DNA of 32,648 nucleotides, from the NCBI GenBank assembly GCA_031287715.1, contig JAITSN010000013.1, positions 1 through 32,648 of the forward strand. The letters are read 5' to 3'. Made by a program: the position numbers and the translations under genes. How positions within the stretch are numbered: the first letter of the stretch is position 1; every line of letters begins with the position of its first letter. Shown one piece after another: positions 23,089 to 32,152 of the stretch. The notes under the pieces were generated by a model. That model made no database searches. It saw only the letters and a program-made list of their open reading frames with translations, and was not told the origin of the DNA. The DNA is from Mediterranea sp. (in: CFB group bacteria). GTDB lineage: Bacteria; Bacteroidota; Bacteroidia; Bacteroidales; Bacteroidaceae.

Positions 23089-23793
23089 ATGTGCCCTGCC
23101 CTTTATCTTATTCCTGTGACGTTGGGCGATACGCCGGTCGAGAAGGTATTGCCGCAGGGCAACAAAGAGGTCATACTGAGCATCCGGCATTTTATTGTGG
23201 AGGATGTGCGGTCGGCCCGCCGTTTCTTAAAAAAAGTAGAGCGCAGCATTGATATTGATGCGCTCACTTTTTATCCCTTGAACGGGCATACTTCTGCCGA
23301 GGCCTTGTCCGGTTATCTGGATCCGCTGGCCGGCGGAAATCCTGTGGGGGTTATTTCGGAGGCCGGGTGCCCTGCAATCGCCGATCCGGGCGCCGATGTT
23401 GTGGCCATCGCCCAACGCCGGGGACTGAAAGTTGTTCCTTTGGTGGGGCCTTCTTCTATTATATTGGCTGTGATGGGTTCGGGCTTCAACGGGCAGTGTT
23501 TTGCCTTCCACGGTTACCTGCCCATCGATGCGGGCGAGCGGGCCAAGGCGCTCAAGTTGCTGGAGCAGCGGGCTTATGCGGAAAATCAAACGCAACTATT
23601 CATCGAAACGCCCTACCGCAACCACAAGATGGTTGAAGACATCTTGCGGCATTGCCGGCCTCAAACGAGGTTGTGCATAGCGGCCGATCTTACTTGCAAA
23701 GGCGAGTATATCAAAACCCGCACGGTGAAAGAATGGCAGGGCCGCGTTCCCGACCTGTCCAAACGTCCTTGTATTTTTCTCCTCTCTCAGTGA
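23089..23793 (+). CDS. SAM-dependent methyltransferase, tetrapyrrole-methylase fold (RsmI-like)
   Basis: The 234-residue product matches the RsmI-type branch of the TP-methylase fold: LYLIPVTLGD at the N-terminus, GVISEAGCPAIADPG (about 87-101) as the SAM-binding glycine-rich region, VVPLVGPSSIILAVMGSGF, and the FIETPYRN segment. RsmI 2'-O-methylates C1402 of 16S rRNA, but this shorter version lacks the usual VATPIGN start and may be a Bacteroidetes paralog with another target. It lies five bases after fabI, probably co-transcribed. Its 3' end overlaps the convergent lipA by seven bases. Confidence 0.85.
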   Translation: MCPALYLIPVTLGDTPVEKVLPQGNKEVILSIRHFIVEDVRSARRFLKKVERSIDIDALTFYPLNGHTSAEALSGYLDPLAGGNPVGVISEAGCPAIADPGADVVAIAQRRGLKVVPLVGPSSIILAVMGSGFNGQCFAFHGYLPIDAGERAKALKLLEQRAYAENQTQLFIETPYRNHKMVEDILRHCRPQTRLCIAADLTCKGEYIKTRTVKEWQGRVPDLSKRPCIFLLSQ

Positions 23794-24659
23794 TTGTTTT
23801 CCCTGCGCGTTTTCCCGATGTGTTTTTCGGCACAATAGGATGAGCGCACCAGCGGGCCGCTTTCAACGTGCTCGAATCCCTTGTCTAAAGCGATTCTTTT
23901 GTAGCTGTGGAATTGTTGGGGGGTTATGTATTCCGCTACGGGATAGTGTTTGTGCGAGGGTTGGAGGTATTGGCCGATTGTCAGGATCCGGCAGCCTGTC
24001 CGGATCAGATCGTCCATCAGTTCTTCCACTTCACCGGCTGTTTCGGATAGCCCGACCATGATGCCTGTTTTGGTGGTTGTGCCGCTTCGGGCTACCTGCC
24101 TTAGCACATCCAGACTTGTTTCGTAGCGGGCGACGCTCCGGACCAGAGGGGTTATCCGCCGGACGGTTTCCATGTTGTGGGAAATGATGTCCGGCCCGGC
24201 TTCGACGATTTTATTTATCAGTTGCGGGTTTCCTTGGAAGTCGGGAATCAGTACTTCTATGGTCAGTTGCGGGTTTGCCGCCTTTATTTCGTGGATGGTA
24301 TCCACCCAGTGCCGGGCGCCCAGGTCGGGCAGGTCGTCCCGGTCTACTGAAGTGATCACGGCGTGTTCCAGCTTCATCAGGCGTATAGATTCTGCGACTT
24401 GTTTGGGTTCGCCCGGGTCAAGGGGCAGGGGCTTGCCTGTTTGTGTGTTGCAGAATTTGCAGTTGCGCGTGCAGATGTTGCCGGCTATCATGAACGTTGC
24501 CGTTCCCTTTCCCCAACATTCCCCCATGTTGGGGCAGCGGCCGCTGCTGCATATCGTGTGCAGGCGGTGTGTTTCGACAATGCGTTTCGTTTCGGTGTAT
24601 CTCCCGTTGGCTCCGATGTTTATTTTGAGCCATCCGGGTTTGCGTATCCGTTCTTTCAT
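23787..24659 (-). CDS. lipA: Lipoyl synthase
   Basis: LipA is a radical-SAM enzyme that inserts two sulfurs into protein-bound octanoyl groups to make lipoyl cofactors. The 290-residue protein has both iron-sulfur sites: the auxiliary cluster cysteines C37, C42, C48 (CSSGRCPNMGEC), and the radical-SAM CxxxCxxC at C63, C67, C70 (CTRNCKFC). The C-terminal RSSYCAEKH supplies the conserved serine that ligates the auxiliary cluster. It lies 21 bases downstream of the DPP IV gene on the same strand, so co-transcription is likely. No lipB is linked here. Confidence 0.96.
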   Translation of the reverse strand: MKERIRKPGWLKINIGANGRYTETKRIVETHRLHTICSSGRCPNMGECWGKGTATFMIAGNICTRNCKFCNTQTGKPLPLDPGEPKQVAESIRLMKLEHAVITSVDRDDLPDLGARHWVDTIHEIKAANPQLTIEVLIPDFQGNPQLINKIVEAGPDIISHNMETVRRITPLVRSVARYETSLDVLRQVARSGTTTKTGIMVGLSETAGEVEELMDDLIRTGCRILTIGQYLQPSHKHYPVAEYITPQQFHSYKRIALDKGFEHVESGPLVRSSYCAEKHIGKTRRENNH

Positions 24660-24680
24660 GTGCTTTTGGGGCGCCTTTCG

Positions 24681-26870
24681 CTACAGGTTGGCAACAAAGA
24701 AGTCCGTCAGCCGGGTATACAAGTGGTAGCGGGTGTTTCCTCCGGCGATGCTGTGGTTGCGGTTGGTGTACAGTTGCATTTCGAATTGTTTGTTTGCCTG
24801 CACGAGACATTCGCTGTATTCCACGCAGTTCTGGACGTGCACATTGTCGTCGGCTATGCCGTGCACCAGCAGCAGGCGCCCGTTCAGGCGGCTTGCACGG
24901 GCGAAGGCCGATCCGGCTTTGTATCCTTCGGCGTTTTCTTTGGGTGTGCGCATGAAGCGTTCGCCGTATACCGTGTCGTAGTACTTCCAATCGGTCACGG
25001 GCGCTACGGCTGCTCCGGCTTTGAACACCGGCGTGCCCTCGCTCATGCTCATGATCGTCATGTATCCTCCGAAGCTCCATCCCCAGATGCCGATCCGGCT
25101 TTCGTCTACGTAGGGCAGGGTGCCCAAGTATTTGGCTGCTTCCACCTGGTCTTGCGATTCTTTCACGCCTAAGTTCAGGTATGTACATTTCTTGAATGTT
25201 TCGCCGCGGCCGCCGGTTCCCCGTCCGTCTACGCAGGCGATGATGTATCCTTTGGTGGTCATATAGCTTTCCCAGCTCACTCCGTCCCAATTGTCAAGTA
25301 CCCGCTGGCTGCCCGGCCCGCTGTACTGGAACATGATCACGGGGTATTTCTTGTTTGCCGCAAAGCCGTCGGGCTTCATGATCCAGCCGTTCAGGGATGT
25401 TCCTTGCGCGGTGTTGAACGTGAAGAACTCTTTGGTGGGGAGGTTGTATTGCGCCAGCCGTTGTTTGAGGGCGTTGTTGTCTATCCATGTTTTGAGCGTC
25501 TTGCCGTTGTTGTCGTGAACGGTGGTGACGGGGGGTGTTTGCAGGTTGGAGTAGGTATTGATGTAGTACTTCATCGTGTGGCTGAAGTGTGCGTTGTTGG
25601 TTCCCTGCTTTTCCGAGAGTTTGGTCTTCTTCCCTTTCTTGTCTACTTTGTAGATGGCCCGGCACAGCGGACTTTCTTCGTTGCTTTGGTAGTAGAATGT
25701 ATTGCCGGCTTCGTCCCAACCCAAGTATCCGGTCACTTCATACTTGCCTTGGGTGACTTGTTTGACCAGGTTGCCTCCCATGCTGTACCAATACAGGTGG
25801 GCATAGCCGTCTCTTTCGCTGACGAGACTGAAGTTGCCGGCGTGGAAGCGGATACTGTTCAGTACGTTTTCGTCGATGTAGTACGGGCTTTCGTCGCGAA
25901 GGATAAGTTTGCACACAGTTGAGCGCGGGTCGGCAAAGTAAAGGTCGAGGCGGTTCTGGTAGCGGTTCAGGGTGACGATGGCCAGCTTGCCGGGATCTTT
26001 GGTGAAGATTATGCGGGGGATGTATCCGTCGGGGTCTAAGGGCAAGTCGATCTTGCGTGTTGTTTTCGAGCGGATGTCGAAGGTGTGTACGGATACTTTT
26101 GAGTTGGGTTCGCCAACTTTGGGGTACTTGTAGCTGTATGTTCCCGGATAGGTGTCGAACGATGCAATCCGCGGCGCTTGTCCGGCATAGATGGGGAGGG
26201 AGAACAGGGGTACTTCCGACTCGTCGAAGCGGATATATGCCAGCATTTCGCTGTTCGCATCAAATTCCAGCGCCCTGCTGAACCCGAATTCTTCTTCATA
26301 TACCCAGTCGGGCACTCCGTTGATGATGTGGTTGAATTTACCGTCTTCGGTTACTTGCGACTCGCTGTTTCCATACAGCATCTTCACCAAGAAGATGTTT
26401 CCCTCCCTGACAAAGGCGATCATCGTGCCGTCCGGCGAGAAGACCGGGGCTTCCTGCGGGCCTCCGTCGCTGAGGGTTTCCAGCCTGTTGTTCTTTATGG
26501 AGTAGATGTAATGTACGGCGGTGTACGAGTGGCGGTACTTCTGCGTGGTTGCGGTGCGGATCAGTATCGTTGTTTCGTCGGGGGAGAAGGTATATCCGTC
26601 GAAAGTCTTGAAGTTGCAGTCCCTGGCGGTGGTTACGTCAAAAACGACTTCCGTTTCTTCGCCCGTGCGGTACGAATATTTGGCGATGCGGGTTCCTTCC
26701 CTGTTCATTCGCGTATAGTGTTCTCCGTCGTTCATGGAGGCGATGCCGCGCAGGCTTTCCGCCCGGAACTTTCCGCCGGTTACGTCTTTCAGCTCTAATA
26801 GTTGTGTGCCTTGCGCACGGGTGAGGCCAAGCAGGCAGCAGATCAAAAGGAGGGTATATTTTCTTTTCAT
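24681..26870 (-). CDS. dpp4: Dipeptidyl peptidase IV, S9B family
   Basis: A secreted serine peptidase that removes X-Pro or X-Ala dipeptides, used by asaccharolytic Bacteroidales to feed on peptides. The 729-residue protein has a signal peptide (MKRKYTLLLICCLLGLTRAQG), an eight-bladed beta-propeller (about 40-480) and an alpha/beta-hydrolase domain. The triad is S599 in GWSFGGYM, D674 in HGIADDNVH and H706 in NRNHSI; the 75- and 32-residue spacings equal those of P. gingivalis DPP4 (S593/D668/H700 as I recall). VYEEEFGFSRAL carries the Glu pair that binds the substrate N-terminus. A promoter match is at 26924-26931; lipA follows. Confidence 0.96.
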   Translation of the reverse strand: MKRKYTLLLICCLLGLTRAQGTQLLELKDVTGGKFRAESLRGIASMNDGEHYTRMNREGTRIAKYSYRTGEETEVVFDVTTARDCNFKTFDGYTFSPDETTILIRTATTQKYRHSYTAVHYIYSIKNNRLETLSDGGPQEAPVFSPDGTMIAFVREGNIFLVKMLYGNSESQVTEDGKFNHIINGVPDWVYEEEFGFSRALEFDANSEMLAYIRFDESEVPLFSLPIYAGQAPRIASFDTYPGTYSYKYPKVGEPNSKVSVHTFDIRSKTTRKIDLPLDPDGYIPRIIFTKDPGKLAIVTLNRYQNRLDLYFADPRSTVCKLILRDESPYYIDENVLNSIRFHAGNFSLVSERDGYAHLYWYSMGGNLVKQVTQGKYEVTGYLGWDEAGNTFYYQSNEESPLCRAIYKVDKKGKKTKLSEKQGTNNAHFSHTMKYYINTYSNLQTPPVTTVHDNNGKTLKTWIDNNALKQRLAQYNLPTKEFFTFNTAQGTSLNGWIMKPDGFAANKKYPVIMFQYSGPGSQRVLDNWDGVSWESYMTTKGYIIACVDGRGTGGRGETFKKCTYLNLGVKESQDQVEAAKYLGTLPYVDESRIGIWGWSFGGYMTIMSMSEGTPVFKAGAAVAPVTDWKYYDTVYGERFMRTPKENAEGYKAGSAFARASRLNGRLLLVHGIADDNVHVQNCVEYSECLVQANKQFEMQLYTNRNHSIAGGNTRYHLYTRLTDFFVANL

Positions 26871-26923
26871 ACCGGTTGGGTTTTTGGGTTATACGATTTG
26901 TTTCGGTTGGATTTGCATGTGCG

Positions 26924-26931
26924 CAAATGTA
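26924..26931 (-). promoter_or_regulatory. -7 element upstream of the DPP IV gene
   Basis: The minus strand reads TACATTTG (complement of 26924-26931), a perfect TAnnTTTG, in the 73-base gap after the DUF5686 gene. The leader would be about 50 bases. No clear -33 TTG. Confidence 0.55.
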
Positions 26932-26943
26932 ATCAAATTCCCT

Positions 26944-29154
26944 TTACCTGTTGAAGAGTTCGAAGGTGAGCTTGAAGCCGGCGTCGGTGAACTTGCCGTT
27001 TGTATTGCTCACAAACAGGCCCAGGTCGAAGATGTGCGTTCCGATACCGTAGCCGATTTCGATGTAGGGTTTCAGGTAGGGCATGGCTAATACTCCGATG
27101 TAGAGGCGTTCGTTGAGCACGTTGGGCGTTCGTTTCAGGAGGTGCGGCATGATAAGGAACGGCGCTTCGTAGGTGATATTGGCCCGGATGTATTTCAGCG
27201 AGGCGTTGTACCATCGTCTGTCGAGGAGTTGGAATACACCTCCGATTTCGTCGTTCCATCCTAAGGGCAGGTTGTTTCGGGAGAAGTTCACGAAGTCGAC
27301 GAAGAAGAGTTGTTTCTGGTCGGTGAACATGCCCGCTCCGGCCCGGTAGTAGAGCGTTTGCATAAGCCCCAGGGAAATGTAGTGTTGCATGTCGAGTTCG
27401 ACCCGTTCGTATATCCCTGTGCTTTTAAATACGCCTTTCAACCCCCGTTCCCAATCGACCGAGAAGGTGGGGAGCTTGGAGTGGAGGTTGATCTTGCGCT
27501 TGCCGTTCATGTAATAGTATTGTCCGGGCGTCCAGCTCAGTGCGATGCGCGCGGCGAAGCTCCGGTATTCGTTGCGGAAGATGTCTGTGAGTTCTTCGGC
27601 GGGGTCGCGCGAGGATTCGACGGACGTAAAGTCCGACTTCCTTACTGCTGTTCTTCGGTGCGTGGAGAATCCGGCGTTCAGATGAACTCCATTCGTCACT
27701 TCCACGCGGTGGCTGAGGTCTATGTAGAAGTCTCTGAAATAATCCAAGTGTATCTTGTCGAAGTCAAGGCTGGTGCCGGCCGTTTGTTTTATTTCGTCCA
27801 GCACTTTGCTGGTGTAGATGCGGTTGCCGTTGCCCACGCGAAGATGCAGCGAGGCGCCTTTGCGCGGCAGGTAGTCATAGTCGCCCGTGATCCGCCAGTA
27901 GAACTCGTGGTGTTTGAAGTTGTACCCGATGCGTGTGGCCATCCGCAGCAACCTGTCGTTGTCAAAGAGGCGGCTGTACTTGAAATCCTGCCGGTAGGAG
28001 TAGCCGTCCCGTTTACTGAAGCTCACCAAGAAAGGATTGATCAGGGGCGAGCATTTCACGCTGCCGATGGTGTTAAGGTCTACGGTGTAGCTGCTGATGA
28101 GCATGTCTCCCATCTGTTCCCGGAAGCGGTGCGCCCAACTGTCTTTTTTTTCCGGCAGGGTATCCCTGTCCAAGCTATAGTTTCGATAAACGCGCTGTTC
28201 GTCGGGCGAGAGCGGTATGGGTCTCAGGCTGTCGAGCGTCAGGCTGTCGGTACGGTACTGCGCGGTATCGTTCTGCAGGTTGTAGGCCTCCGTCAGGTCG
28301 TACTTGCTTTTGGCCCGCAAGGCGAAGAACCCCTCGTCGTCGTCGTCCCCGCTTTTGAGCGTAATGGAGTGGTAGCTTGGCACGGCCGTGTAGCTCCCGT
28401 CTATCGTATTTCCCATGAAGTTGAAGGTCGTGTTAAGCTCGTAGCGTTGAGGCAGGAACTCGCGGCCGGTACCGGCGTCGCCCATCTCGATGCGGTTGTC
28501 GAACCGCTGATATTCCGACCGGCCGCTGAACTGCATTTCGCGTACGCTCCACGTGCTGTCGCTGATCACCATATGGCCTTCGACCAGCTGGTAGCTTTTG
28601 TTCCTGGGAGTGAAAGCGATCCGGTAGGAGCGGCGCCCGCCCTGCACCGTCACCGTGTCGATCCGGTAGGAGTAATGTTTCCGGGCTGCCGGCGCGAGCG
28701 GCGACAACAACTTGGAGTGCAGCAGGAAAGGAGCGTAGATATTCACGCCCAGATAGTCCAGCACATCCCCTTCGACGCCCCTGTATTTGCCGGCGTTTCC
28801 GTATACGGCTTTCACTTTCCGGTCATAAATGTTGGGCGCGGTGAAATGAAGTTCGCTGCACGTTTCCACCAAGTAGTCTTTTACGTCCTTCCTGAGCCTG
28901 AACAGCGAAGGAACGAAGCGCACCAGTAGATTCTTCCTTCGTATATAGACGCGTCCTTTCACGTACAGGTCGGCGTGATAGCCGCCCGTCATGCTGGCGT
29001 AGCGCGGGGCGTTTCCGATAGCGTTATCTACAATGGAGTCTGCCTGCGCCGTGCGGTGGTGTGTCCTTTGCAGCGCGTCCCGGCCATTCTTCCCCGCGGG
29101 CAGGATGGGAGATGCGGCCAGAAACAATATATGCAGGATTAGAATGCGTTTCAC
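26944..29154 (-). CDS. DUF5686 family outer-membrane protein
   Basis: The 736-residue protein starts with a signal peptide from a GTG at 29154 (KRILILHILFLAASPILPAG). The N-terminal third (about 60-330) is beta-rich and DUF5686-like (YVKGRVYIRRKNLL, FTAPNIYDRKVKAVYGN); the C-terminal part is a run of amphipathic strands ending in DAGFKLTFELFNR with a terminal aromatic region, as in an outer-membrane barrel. The family is Bacteroidetes-specific, and I know no established function. An ATG at 29220 would extend it by 22 residues, but the promoter at 29178-29208 starts transcription downstream of that codon, so the GTG is preferred. The carboxypeptidase-regulatory domain seen in many relatives is absent. 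Confidence 0.82.
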   Translation of the reverse strand: MKRILILHILFLAASPILPAGKNGRDALQRTHHRTAQADSIVDNAIGNAPRYASMTGGYHADLYVKGRVYIRRKNLLVRFVPSLFRLRKDVKDYLVETCSELHFTAPNIYDRKVKAVYGNAGKYRGVEGDVLDYLGVNIYAPFLLHSKLLSPLAPAARKHYSYRIDTVTVQGGRRSYRIAFTPRNKSYQLVEGHMVISDSTWSVREMQFSGRSEYQRFDNRIEMGDAGTGREFLPQRYELNTTFNFMGNTIDGSYTAVPSYHSITLKSGDDDDEGFFALRAKSKYDLTEAYNLQNDTAQYRTDSLTLDSLRPIPLSPDEQRVYRNYSLDRDTLPEKKDSWAHRFREQMGDMLISSYTVDLNTIGSVKCSPLINPFLVSFSKRDGYSYRQDFKYSRLFDNDRLLRMATRIGYNFKHHEFYWRITGDYDYLPRKGASLHLRVGNGNRIYTSKVLDEIKQTAGTSLDFDKIHLDYFRDFYIDLSHRVEVTNGVHLNAGFSTHRRTAVRKSDFTSVESSRDPAEELTDIFRNEYRSFAARIALSWTPGQYYYMNGKRKINLHSKLPTFSVDWERGLKGVFKSTGIYERVELDMQHYISLGLMQTLYYRAGAGMFTDQKQLFFVDFVNFSRNNLPLGWNDEIGGVFQLLDRRWYNASLKYIRANITYEAPFLIMPHLLKRTPNVLNERLYIGVLAMPYLKPYIEIGYGIGTHIFDLGLFVSNTNGKFTDAGFKLTFELFNR

Positions 29155-29177
29155 ATTGTATGCGTGTTCCAATAGGG

Positions 29178-29208
29178 CAAATATAGGCGGATTAATCCGA
29201 TAATGCAA
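29178..29208 (-). promoter_or_regulatory. Promoter of the DUF5686 gene; decides its start codon
   Basis: On the minus strand TTG (complement of 29206-29208), a 20-base spacer and TATATTTG (complement of 29178-29185) match the Bacteroidetes consensus exactly. Transcription would begin near 29170, inside the longer reading from 29220 and ahead of the GTG at 29154. Confidence 0.7.
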
Positions 29209-29281
29209 CAGCCGCGGCACGGGCTAACGGATCGACAACAGCCCCAGCCCGGCCTTCGCGCAAGATAAAAGATAAATATTT

Positions 29282-29450
29282 GGGCGTTGCCTGCGGCCCA
29301 GGCCATCCGCTGCAAGTCCTCACTTCGCTGCGCTCCGCTCCGGGCTTTCCACTCCTGTCCTTAACGCGGCTGCGCCAACACATTTACCATTTACAATTTA
29401 CCATATACCATTTAATACCGGCGTAAATGGTAAATGGTAAATGAAAATGG
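29282..29450 (-). repeat. Composite dispersed repeat, inverted copy of 481-690
   Basis: The GC-rich module (29282-29378, GGGCGTTGCCTGCGG to CGCGGCTGCG) and the adjacent TTTACCAT/ATGGTAAA module with the shared TAATACCGGCGTAAATGG match the reverse complement of 481-690 with small insertions and substitutions. A hairpin GAAAATGGTTTC (29443-29454) with GAAACCATTTTC (29465-29476) joins it to the tandem array. I see no gene between 29221 and 29754. Confidence 0.8.
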
Positions 29451-29463
29451 TTTCAGGCCGCTC

Positions 29464-29608
29464 GGAAACCATTTTCGAGCACTCGAAAGCACTTTCTCCG
29501 CGTGTCGAAATCATTTTCGAGTACTCGAAAGCACTTTCCCCGCATGTCGAAACCATTTTCGAGCACTCGAAAGCACTTTCCCCTCGTGTCGAAACCATTT
29601 TCGAGCAC
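29464..29608 (+). repeat. Tandem 42-bp repeat array, about 3.5 units
   Basis: Units begin at 29464, 29506, 29548 and 29590. The consensus contains CGAAACCATTTTCGAGCACT, then CGAAAGCACTTTCCCCGCGTGT. With a period divisible by three it yields 14-residue periodic peptides in several frames on both strands, none with a credible start signal. The unit shares GAAAyCATTT and CTC-GAAgC blocks with the 41-bp array at 10519-10764. Confidence 0.92.
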
Positions 29609-29708
29609 ATGACAATGATAAACGGACAAAAAGATCACCCCCTGCGCACTTCACTTCAAGTAAAGATGCGCAGGGAGTTTTCAATTATCCATTTAATTGC
29701 CAGTGGTA

Positions 29709-29744
29709 TTAAATGGTAAATGGTAAATGGTAAATTGTAAATGA
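29709..29744 (+). repeat. ATGGTAAA repeat cluster next to recA
   Basis: Tandem TAAATGG units followed by TAAATTGTAAATGAAGAGATG lie just after the recA stop. The same string occurs in the hairpin at 552-579, so this is a third piece of the AT-rich module. It sits where a recA terminator would be expected; no clear stem plus U-run was found. Confidence 0.65.
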
Positions 29745-29754
29745 AGAGATGCCG

Positions 29755-30798
29755 TTACTTTTTTCCCTCTTTTTCTTTCAAGGTCCGGATGATCCGCGCT
29801 TCCAACTCTTCGGCAAGCTCGGGATTGTCCCGTATCATTTGTTTTGCGGCATCGCGGCCTTGTCCCAGCTTGGTCTCGTCGTAGCTGTACCATGATCCGC
29901 TTTTCTTAATGACGCCCAGCTCGGAACCCAGGTCGATGATCTCCCCTGATTTGGAGATGCCTTCTCCAAACATAATATCAAACTCGGCTTTACGGAAGGG
30001 GGAGGCTACTTTGTTTTTCACCACTCTTACTTTGGTCAGCTTGCCCAATACTTCTTCGCCGTCTTTGATGGGGGTTGAAGGGCGGATGTCAACCCGCACG
30101 GAGGCATAGAATTTTAGTGCGTTACCGCCGGTGGTGGTTTCCGGATTGCCGAACATCACCCCGATCTTTTCGCGCAACTGGTTGATGAAGATGCAAGTGG
30201 TATGCGTCTTGCTTACGGTTGCGGTCAGCTTGCGCAAAGCCTGCGACATCAGGCGCGCTTGCAGGCCCACTTTGTTGTCGCCCATATCTCCTTCGATCTC
30301 TGACTTGGGCGTCAATGCCGCTACCGAGTCAATCACGATGATGTCAATGGCCGACGAGCGAATCAGCTGTTCTGTGATTTCCAGCGCCTGTTCGCCGTTA
30401 TCCGGTTGGGAGATGAGCAGGTTGTCGATGTCTACTCCGAGCTTTTCCGCATAGAAGCGGTCGAACGCATGTTCGGCGTCGATAAAAGCCGCGGTGCCGC
30501 CTGCCTTCTGCGCTTCGGCGATGGCGTGTATGGCCAGGGTCGTCTTACCGGAGGATTCGGGACCGAATATTTCAACGATCCTTCCGCGCGGGTATCCCCC
30601 AACGCCTAAAGCAATATCCAGCGTCATTGAACCGGAGCGGATAACTTCCATCTGTTCCACGTTTTCATCGCCCATCTTCATGATCGAGCCTTTGCCGAAG
30701 CTCTTTTCTATTTTGTCCATGGCATTTTGCAAAGCCTTTAGCTTTTCGTTAGCTGCCATTTTACTTCCTTCAACGTTCTGTTCGTCTTTCTTCGCCAT
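29755..30798 (-). CDS. recA: Recombinase A
   Basis: RecA is the ATP-dependent strand-exchange protein of homologous recombination and SOS induction. The 347-residue product has the Walker [10 protein letters not shown] (79-87), [18 protein letters not shown], the L1/L2 DNA-binding regions ([35 protein letters not shown]) and an acidic/basic C-terminal tail of usual length. An alternative start at M14 ([10 protein letters not shown]) is possible. It begins 18 bases after the stop of the upstream dehydrogenase gene, so co-transcription is likely. I found no SOS box I would defend. Confidence 0.98.
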   Translation of the reverse strand: MAKKDEQNVEGSKMAANEKLKALQNAMDKIEKSFGKGSIMKMGDENVEQMEVIRSGSMTLDIALGVGGYPRGRIVEIFGPESSGKTTLAIHAIAEAQKAGGTAAFIDAEHAFDRFYAEKLGVDIDNLLISQPDNGEQALEITEQLIRSSAIDIIVIDSVAALTPKSEIEGDMGDNKVGLQARLMSQALRKLTATVSKTHTTCIFINQLREKIGVMFGNPETTTGGNALKFYASVRVDIRPSTPIKDGEEVLGKLTKVRVVKNKVASPFRKAEFDIMFGEGISKSGEIIDLGSELGVIKKSGSWYSYDETKLGQGRDAAKQMIRDNPELAEELEARIIRTLKEKEGKK

Positions 30799-30816
30799 AA
30801 TCTTTAAATATATATA

Positions 30817-32010
30817 TTAAACTTCCAGATCTCCATCAAGCTCTTCGTGCCAGGGCAATCCCTGTTTGTTCAGCTGTTCCATGAATGTATCCGGATCAAA
30901 TTCTTCCACATTGTTCACTCCCGGCCGCTTCCATTCTCCTTTGAAGAACATCAGCGCACCGATCATCGCAGGCACGCCCGTGGTATAGCTTACCCCCTGC
31001 ATACCTGTTTCTTTGTAGGCCACTTCGTGGCTGCAATTGTTATAAACGTAGTACGTGCGCTCTTTGCCGTCTTTGATGCCGCGGATACGGCATCCGATGG
31101 ATGTTTCGCCGGTGTAGTTCTCTCCCAGATCCTGCGGATTCGGAAGCACGGCTTTCAGGAATTGGATCGGTACGATCTTTTGCCCGTTATAGTCTATCTC
31201 GTCGATCCGCGCCATGCCGATGTTTTGGATCACCCGCAGATGCGTCAGGTATTCCTGTCCGAATGTCATCCAGAAACGGGCGCGCTTGATCGTCGGGAAG
31301 TGTTTCACCAGTGATTCCAGCTCTTCGTGGTAAAGCAGGTATGATTCTTTAGGCCCGATGTTCGGGTAGGTGATCGGTTGGTGGATCTCCAGCGAACCTG
31401 TTTCCACCCATCTGCCGTTTTCGTAATAGCGTCCCTTCTGGGTGATCTCACGGATATTGATCTCCGGATTGAAGTTTGTTGCAAATGCTTTGTGGTGGTC
31501 GCCCGCGTTGCAGTCTACAATATCTAAATTATGTATTTCGTCAAAATAATGCTTTGCCGCATAGGCCGTGTAGACGCCGCTCACTCCCGGGTCGAAGCCG
31601 CAACCCAGAATGGCGGTCAGCCCCGCTTCTTTAAACCGGTCATGGTAGGCCCATTGCCAGCTGTATTCAAAATGCGCTTCGTCTTTCGGTTCATAGTTGG
31701 CCGTATCCAGGTAGTTCACTCCGGCTTGCAGGCAGGCTTCCATAATCGTCAGATCCTGGTACGGAAGAGCCACGTTTATAACAATCTCCGGTTTGAATCC
31801 GTTAAACAGCGCTACCAACTCGCCTACGTTATCTGCATCCACTTGCGCCGTCTTTATCGCCGGATTGCCTATCGCCCGCACAATATCGTCGCACTTCGAC
31901 CTGGTGCGGCTGGCAATCATTATATCCGTAAAAACGCCGGCATTTTGCGCTACTTTATGTGCAACTACGGTACCTACACCGCCTGCACCAATGATCAAAA
32001 CTCTTCCCAT
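30817..32010 (-). CDS. Saccharopine-dehydrogenase-family enzyme, probable carboxy(nor)spermidine dehydrogenase
   Basis: The 397-residue protein has an N-terminal NAD(P) fold with GAGGVG (8-13), NVALPYQDLTIMEACLQAGVNYLDTANYE, and the GCGFDPGVSGVYTAYA segment typical of the LYS9-like/carboxynorspermidine synthase group; PITYPNIGPKESYLLYHEELESL and VSYTTGVPAMIGALM follow. In Bacteroides this family condenses aspartate semialdehyde with putrescine or diaminopropane to make spermidine by the carboxyspermidine route; true saccharopine metabolism is less likely. No decarboxylase partner is linked. Promoter match at 32037-32044; recA lies 18 bases downstream. Confidence 0.88.
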   Translation of the reverse strand: MGRVLIIGAGGVGTVVAHKVAQNAGVFTDIMIASRTRSKCDDIVRAIGNPAIKTAQVDADNVGELVALFNGFKPEIVINVALPYQDLTIMEACLQAGVNYLDTANYEPKDEAHFEYSWQWAYHDRFKEAGLTAILGCGFDPGVSGVYTAYAAKHYFDEIHNLDIVDCNAGDHHKAFATNFNPEINIREITQKGRYYENGRWVETGSLEIHQPITYPNIGPKESYLLYHEELESLVKHFPTIKRARFWMTFGQEYLTHLRVIQNIGMARIDEIDYNGQKIVPIQFLKAVLPNPQDLGENYTGETSIGCRIRGIKDGKERTYYVYNNCSHEVAYKETGMQGVSYTTGVPAMIGALMFFKGEWKRPGVNNVEEFDPDTFMEQLNKQGLPWHEELDGDLEV

Positions 32011-32036
32011 CTTTTATCGTTCAAAAATATATAGAG

Positions 32037-32044
32037 CAAAGATA
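32037..32044 (-). promoter_or_regulatory. -7 element of the carboxyspermidine dehydrogenase-recA unit
   Basis: The minus strand reads TATCTTTG (complement of 32037-32044), a perfect TAnnTTTG, 26 bases before the ATG. No clear -33 TTG. Confidence 0.6.
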
Positions 32045-32152
32045 GCGTTAACGAAACGATTTCGCTTAATCTTCGTTGAATAAGTTTCAGCAGGGCCGCG
32101 CTTTACGGAACCTGCAACGCCCTGTCAATAAGCTCAAACGGGAATGAAGAAT

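Noticed and set aside
27310-28929. 539-codon plus-strand frame opposite the DUF5686 gene
   Set aside because: The opposite frame has a signal peptide, barrel strands and an exact promoter. This frame is rich in Val/Ala/Gly with no recognisable motif, typical of an antisense shadow.
29192-29383. Short minus-strand protein reading KPGAERSEVRTCSGWPG
   Set aside because: It is the GC-rich dispersed module translated; the same string arises wherever the repeat occurs.
29434-29719. Repeat proteins with 14-residue periodicity over the 42-bp array
   Set aside because: Several frames on both strands are open merely because the period is divisible by three; there is no promoter or signal for a real start.
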